Source: Plectrocnemia conspersa
Taxonomy: Eukaryota > Arthropoda > Insecta > Trichoptera > Polycentropodidae
NCBI GenBank assembly: GCA_009617715.1
Contig: VTFK01000191.1
Location: 620,001-684,000 of the forward strand
Direction of reading: 5' to 3'
DNA length: 64,000 nucleotides
The notes beneath the pieces are model-generated. The model was not told where the DNA came from and ran no database searches. It saw only the letters and a program-made list of their open reading frames with translations. A program made the position numbers and the translations under genes. Shown here piece by piece: positions 60,011 to 64,000 of this stretch; the first letter of the stretch is position 1; every line of letters begins with the position of its first letter.

Positions 60011-60880
60011 GAAGGGGGCAAAAGTCAGTAGTCGTTTTTCTTAATATTTCGTTTCTATTAAAATTCACAGTGTTTCATTAAATAACATGCATTTTTCTGA
60101 ACAACTTCAAAGTTTAGAATCCACGTTAAAAGCAATCAAATCGTGCCGTCACCATCATAGTGTGAACGCTTGTTTATCTAGCGTTTATATTAAGTATTTT
60201 TTTTAATAACAAAACGGCTTAAAATAAATTTAAAAGCGTATCGAAACAGAATTTTGACTAACAGAAGAGCGCAAAAAACAATTATCTCTTCTCAGAAGTC
60301 AAAAATTCACGCCAAAAGCAATAAAATCGTGGTATGTTAGTGAAAACGCTCGATAAACACGTGTTTATATTCAGACTTTTTAACAATATTACGAGTGAAA
60401 AGTAAATAAAGCACATCTAAACCGAATTTTGACCAATAGGAGAGCGCAAAAAACAATTATCCCATCTCAGAAGCCAAAAATCCACGTCAAAAGCAATAAA
60501 ATCGTGGGAACGCCGTTCGAGCGTGGGAACGCGACGGCGCCAGCACGATTTTATTGCTTTTGACGTGAATTTTTGACTTCTGAGAAGTGATAATTGTTTT
60601 TTGCGCCCTCCTATTGATCAAAATTCGGTTTAAATATACTTTGATCAATGCTCTTATATCAAAAGTGGTTTGAATCTACTTTGATAAACACTCTTATATC
60701 TATAGAGCAATATGCGAAATATGATGCTTTTCTGTACTTCTTCTTTTAATCATTTTCCACTGAGAGATGAGTTGGTTTAATTTATATTTTAGACTTGCTC
60801 TGGTGAGTCTTAAAACTTAGAGCTTTCATCAGCATATAATTGCACTAGCGCCTATCAGTTAAATTATATTTTAGCAGTAT
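60011..60880 (+). repeat. Dispersed repeat family A, copy 4, with tandem units and long hairpin
   Basis: After the A+T-rich shoulder (ATTTCGTTTCTATTAAAATTC, ATAACATGCATTTTTCTG) the block AATCCACGTCAAAAGCAATA with AAATCGTG occurs in variant form near 60118, 60305 and 60482, roughly 180 bases apart. Each unit carries GAGCGCAAAAAACAATTA. The last unit is part of an inverted repeat. The body beyond 60630 (ACTTTGATCA, GAGATGAGTTGG, CTATCAGTTAAATTATATTT) matches copy 2 at 26750-27110. Confidence 0.7.
60421..60629. repeat. Long hairpin, about 86-bp arms and 37-base loop
   Basis: 60421-60506 (starts ACCGAATTTTGACCAATAGG) and 60544-60629 (ends CCAATAGG-complement ATTGATCAAAATTCGGT) are reverse complements with only a few mismatches. 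The shorter hairpin at 26581-26714 is the inner part of the same structure. Confidence 0.85.
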
Positions 60881-61177
60881 ATTATTTATATAAAGCGAAA
60901 AAAAAAATGCCATTTTTTTTGTTGCGTTACTTTGAAACCAGCGTTGTTCTGCACTTTTTCATTTTTTTGTCATATTGTTAAATGTGTATCGGTAATCATA
61001 ATGAATTGTGATCAAAAAAATTACTGATTAGAAGCTAATTCATAATACTAGATAATGATCGATTTATTTTATCGTTGTAGTAAAAATATTGTAATGCATT
61101 TAATTAAAACTGGAACGGTTAATTTATATATTATCCGTTGATATTTCAACGTGTACTATACCAGTAATATATTTCAG

Positions 61178-61213
61178 CCGTAAAAAAGACCGGGCTGTAG
61201 ATATCGTTGACAG
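61178..61213 (+). other. Candidate 36-nt microexon
   Basis: AATATATTTCAG ends at 61177 and CAG|GTGAGA follows 61213. The 36 bases between are G+C-richer than the surroundings, a multiple of three, and open in exactly one frame, which reads RKKDRAVDIVD after a split first codon. The next 60 bases (GTGACCCGTAACGCTTC, ACGGGCCGACGG) are also unusually G+C-rich, as is common around conserved alternative exons, and contain a CCGT/ACGG stem. I do not recognise the peptide. Confidence 0.3.
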
Positions 61214-61309
61214 GTGAGAGCAATTGCCCGGTGACCCGTAACGCTTCACGGGCCGACGGTTGGCGTGCTCTGACAGTATATATCTCCTCTAATAAAGTTC
61301 GTTGAAGGA

Positions 61310-64000
61310 AATTATGCCCGAATTAGTCAAAATTAAATCTATAAATTTTTGATAGCCTGACAGAGGTTGGACCTGCAATTTTCGAAAGAAAATTACTATG
61401 GAATGTTTGAAAATCTTGATGTTGAATCTAATACGGGTACGAATTAAATACGTGACTTATCGTCTTAAATCTGTAATGCTACCCTTTTTGGAAATTTGCT
61501 AGTGGGTCAACAGGAGTAGCGGGATTCGATTATTGATAAAACTGTGAACAAGATATGTATGGTTTTTCGATATGTCGTATCCACTTTTTATAATTCCGAA
61601 TAAAATGGTAAACACGCATAGCTTATGTATGTGAAAAGTTTGCCATTGAAACTGGAGAGACATTTTTATACTAGCCAAATTTATTACTGCAAAGTGGTCT
61701 CGTTCTTTGCGAAATTGTTAGAAAGTTAAACCTAGAAGTTACGTCAATATATTATATTTGAACATATGGTGCTCTTGGAAGTGTTAAACTTGAAAGTTAA
61801 ACTGGTCGTTTATTTTTAACGAAGCATACTTGAACAATTACGACATAGTACGCTTGTTAGAGATTTCCTCTGATACTTACTGCAGACATTTGATTAAATA
61901 TATAGAATACATTTCATTAAAAGTTGTACGTAAACGTTAGAACTAAATACGTCGCGGTTTTTGGCTATCGGATCTTAAGAATCTATATATGGTTGTTCAC
62001 TGAAAATAGAAAACTTAATCATAAAAATAGCAGTGTGGAATTTAAAATTAAAAGTTTCTCAGAAGATTTGTCGCATTGCTGTGTTTTCAATTTCTAGACA
62101 GTGCTGAGTAAACATTTGTTAAAATACGCAGCGGAAGTGATGATTTACTTTCTAAAACAAAGTCTCTAGAAGTTTCGAAAAGTTGTAATTTTAAACTTAA
62201 CCCTTTTGGTCGTCTTTATATATATTTTTATTAAAAATAAATCATTGAGTTTTTCAGTTGTTTTAAAATGTTATCTAGCCAAAAACACTTTAGGCGTTTT
62301 TTGGACCTTTCTTCTCTCGAGAGTACCATTTTATGCCGCACCATTGGTTATCGTTCTTTTACCGATATGCCATTTTCAGTTTTGGGTTAGGAAAATGAAT
62401 CCGTATCTATCCTACGTGCCCTATATCCACTTGACCCTTTTTATATCGTCTATTGTGGTACAAAGTGTACTTTTTTTATAGGCTTACATTATATATAATA
62501 TTTTCTGTTATTAACAATGAAGTGAATTTACCTTGAACTGTTGTATATGAATATGCAAATTTTGTAGAAAATAGTAGTATACGTACTTCCGGGATACGTT
62601 GCTGAGAAATTTGGTGTTTATCCAGATGTATATTCAGAGAGTAAATATAAGTTTTATTATTGCAAGGAACATTGATCATAACTATATTTGATGGTCATAT
62701 AAAATAAATATAATATATATATTTAGGATAAAGTTAAAAAAATTGTCTTTCGTAATAAATTATAAATAAATAAGTTTTTTTCTTACAATGTATATATTTT
62801 CTTAAACATACCAGTCTCTTGATACCTAACGAATAATTTTTATGTTTAAAATTTCGTAAACTCGAGGAGAAGATATCGTCTTTTTTGTTTTGCGTTTGTC
62901 ACTTGATGATTTGTTTACGTTTTTGTAATAGCAAACTTTGTAACACGTGACAACCAAACGTTCCCTAGACACATACATTACGTAATATACATAGCTCTCG
63001 AGAGTTTTGTTTTTAACCAAGTTGTCTGGAGTTTGTGTTTTGTCGCCAGATGAAAGAGCAAGCTCAATTAAGTTGCGGTGTTTTATTTGCGATTTCCGCT
63101 GAATTCGTCTGAGGGATGTTAATTTGTTCACGAGCCGTTTCTGTGGAGGCATAAGGGATATTTGCTAGCGTTCGTTATTTCATTATTTGACCGTAATGGC
63201 AAACCCAAATGGGAAATTAAGCGTTTGCGCAATTCTCACCTTCGTCAAAGTCTCAACGGAAACGTCAGATTTTCCTCAAACATAGTAGCAAAAAAATATT
63301 AAAATGATTTCATTAAAAAATAATATTTTCATATTTTATAACACATTTAAAAAGTTAAGAGTGTTAAAAAATATAAAATACCACTCGATTGACGTAAAAA
63401 AATTGACGTAATTGTTACGACGATCTAAAAGTTACGGGCTGTGTTAAGGAAAGTGGAAAAGGTGTGAAGTTTTACGATATTTTTTATTACATCATATTTT
63501 CCTCATTCAAGCGTGTAATTCATTTTGTATATGCAGCCATGATGTTACAAAATAAAAACCATTAACTTTGTCGTTTCGCATACATTTAAGAGTATAGTTA
63601 AATTATACAGAAATATTTATAATTTCTTTATAAAAAATCTTACTGATTCAACAGCAAAATTAAATAAATTAAATTTGAGATTGCAAAAGCAAAATCATAA
63701 TATTGTGCAAATACAAGTGCAGTGATTCAATAAAATCTATATTAGAACTTTGTAAATCTATGTAAGAAAACACTTTATTTATCATAAAACTGACCAGAAT
63801 TAATTAATAGATTTTCCCGATGCGTCTTAATGATTATAATACAAAATAATTTATTCTCATTCTTTTTAAATTACATCCTCATTGGATCAGGATTCTGTCC
63901 ATCCTAATGCGTTCCAACCTCGTATGGAATGTTTCAGTTTTCTCTCGATTCCGCTACTCAGAGTGCTTCGATTGCTGAAGAGCATATTTGTGCTTTTATT
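61310..64000. other. Gene-poor right end
   Basis: No recognised gene. The minus-strand ORF at 62826-63152 (108 codons, basic, starting MPPQKRLVNKLTSLRR) is the longest unexplained ORF of the desert but has no domain, and its second half is compositionally biased. The 62206-62481 ORF is hydrophobic and probably noise. 63040-63260 is a unique, richer patch. Confidence 0.35.

Noticed and set aside
62826..63152. 108-codon minus-strand ORF as a gene
   Set aside because: No domain, no flanking exon structure, biased composition; kept only as a note.
1..64000. CRISPR arrays, bacterial operons, integrated viral genes, rRNA
   Set aside because: No regularly spaced repeats with unique spacers, no prokaryotic gene layout, no recognisable viral protein or rRNA sequence seen.

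Overview
The window is nuclear DNA from an insect. It is strongly A+T-rich, about 70 percent by eye, with split spliced genes, TATA/Inr/DPE-type core promoter motifs, poly(A) signals and a large load of decayed transposons (LINE, mariner, hAT, foldback MITE and probable tRNA-SINE relics). The trehalase reads most like lepidopteran soluble trehalase-1 (LLRYY..S.GPRPESYYEDY, EQWDFPNAWPP, FEKYDA), so Lepidoptera or a close relative is my best guess. That placement is from recalled family sequences, not a search.

Layout. Bases 1-154 carry the probable 3' end of a coding region that runs in from the left. At 2828-6299 (+) lies a complete three-exon B9D1 gene for a ciliary transition-zone protein. 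At 11711-17410 (+) lies a soluble trehalase gene. It has a very clear TATA/Inr/DPE promoter, a short noncoding first exon with a small upstream ORF, a 3.7-kb intron, and one large exon with the whole 572-residue coding sequence. An orphan exon-like segment with good splice signals sits at 7792-7858.

From about 17.4 kb to the right end I find no convincing protein-coding gene. This 46-kb stretch holds dead retrotransposon and DNA-transposon copies, several dispersed repeat families, foldback hairpins, and islands of unique sequence richer in G+C and CpG that look like conserved noncoding or regulatory DNA. A 36-base microexon-like element at 61178-61213 has good splice sites and a length divisible by three, and suggests part of the desert could be a long intron of a + strand gene.

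Genes together: B9D1 and trehalase are same-strand neighbours with unrelated jobs (cilium assembly; trehalose hydrolysis) and there is no sign of shared regulation. The most informative structures are nested insertions. A foldback MITE and another repeat sit inside a LINE copy at 10.0-11.5 kb, with the uninterrupted LINE tail readable at 31.7 kb. A 226-bp hAT element splits a mariner transposase at 20.6-20.8 kb with its target duplication still visible. Short near-perfect hairpins recur across the window. I found no known complex multi-gene system; the unexplained material is the repeat families, hairpins and noncoding islands.
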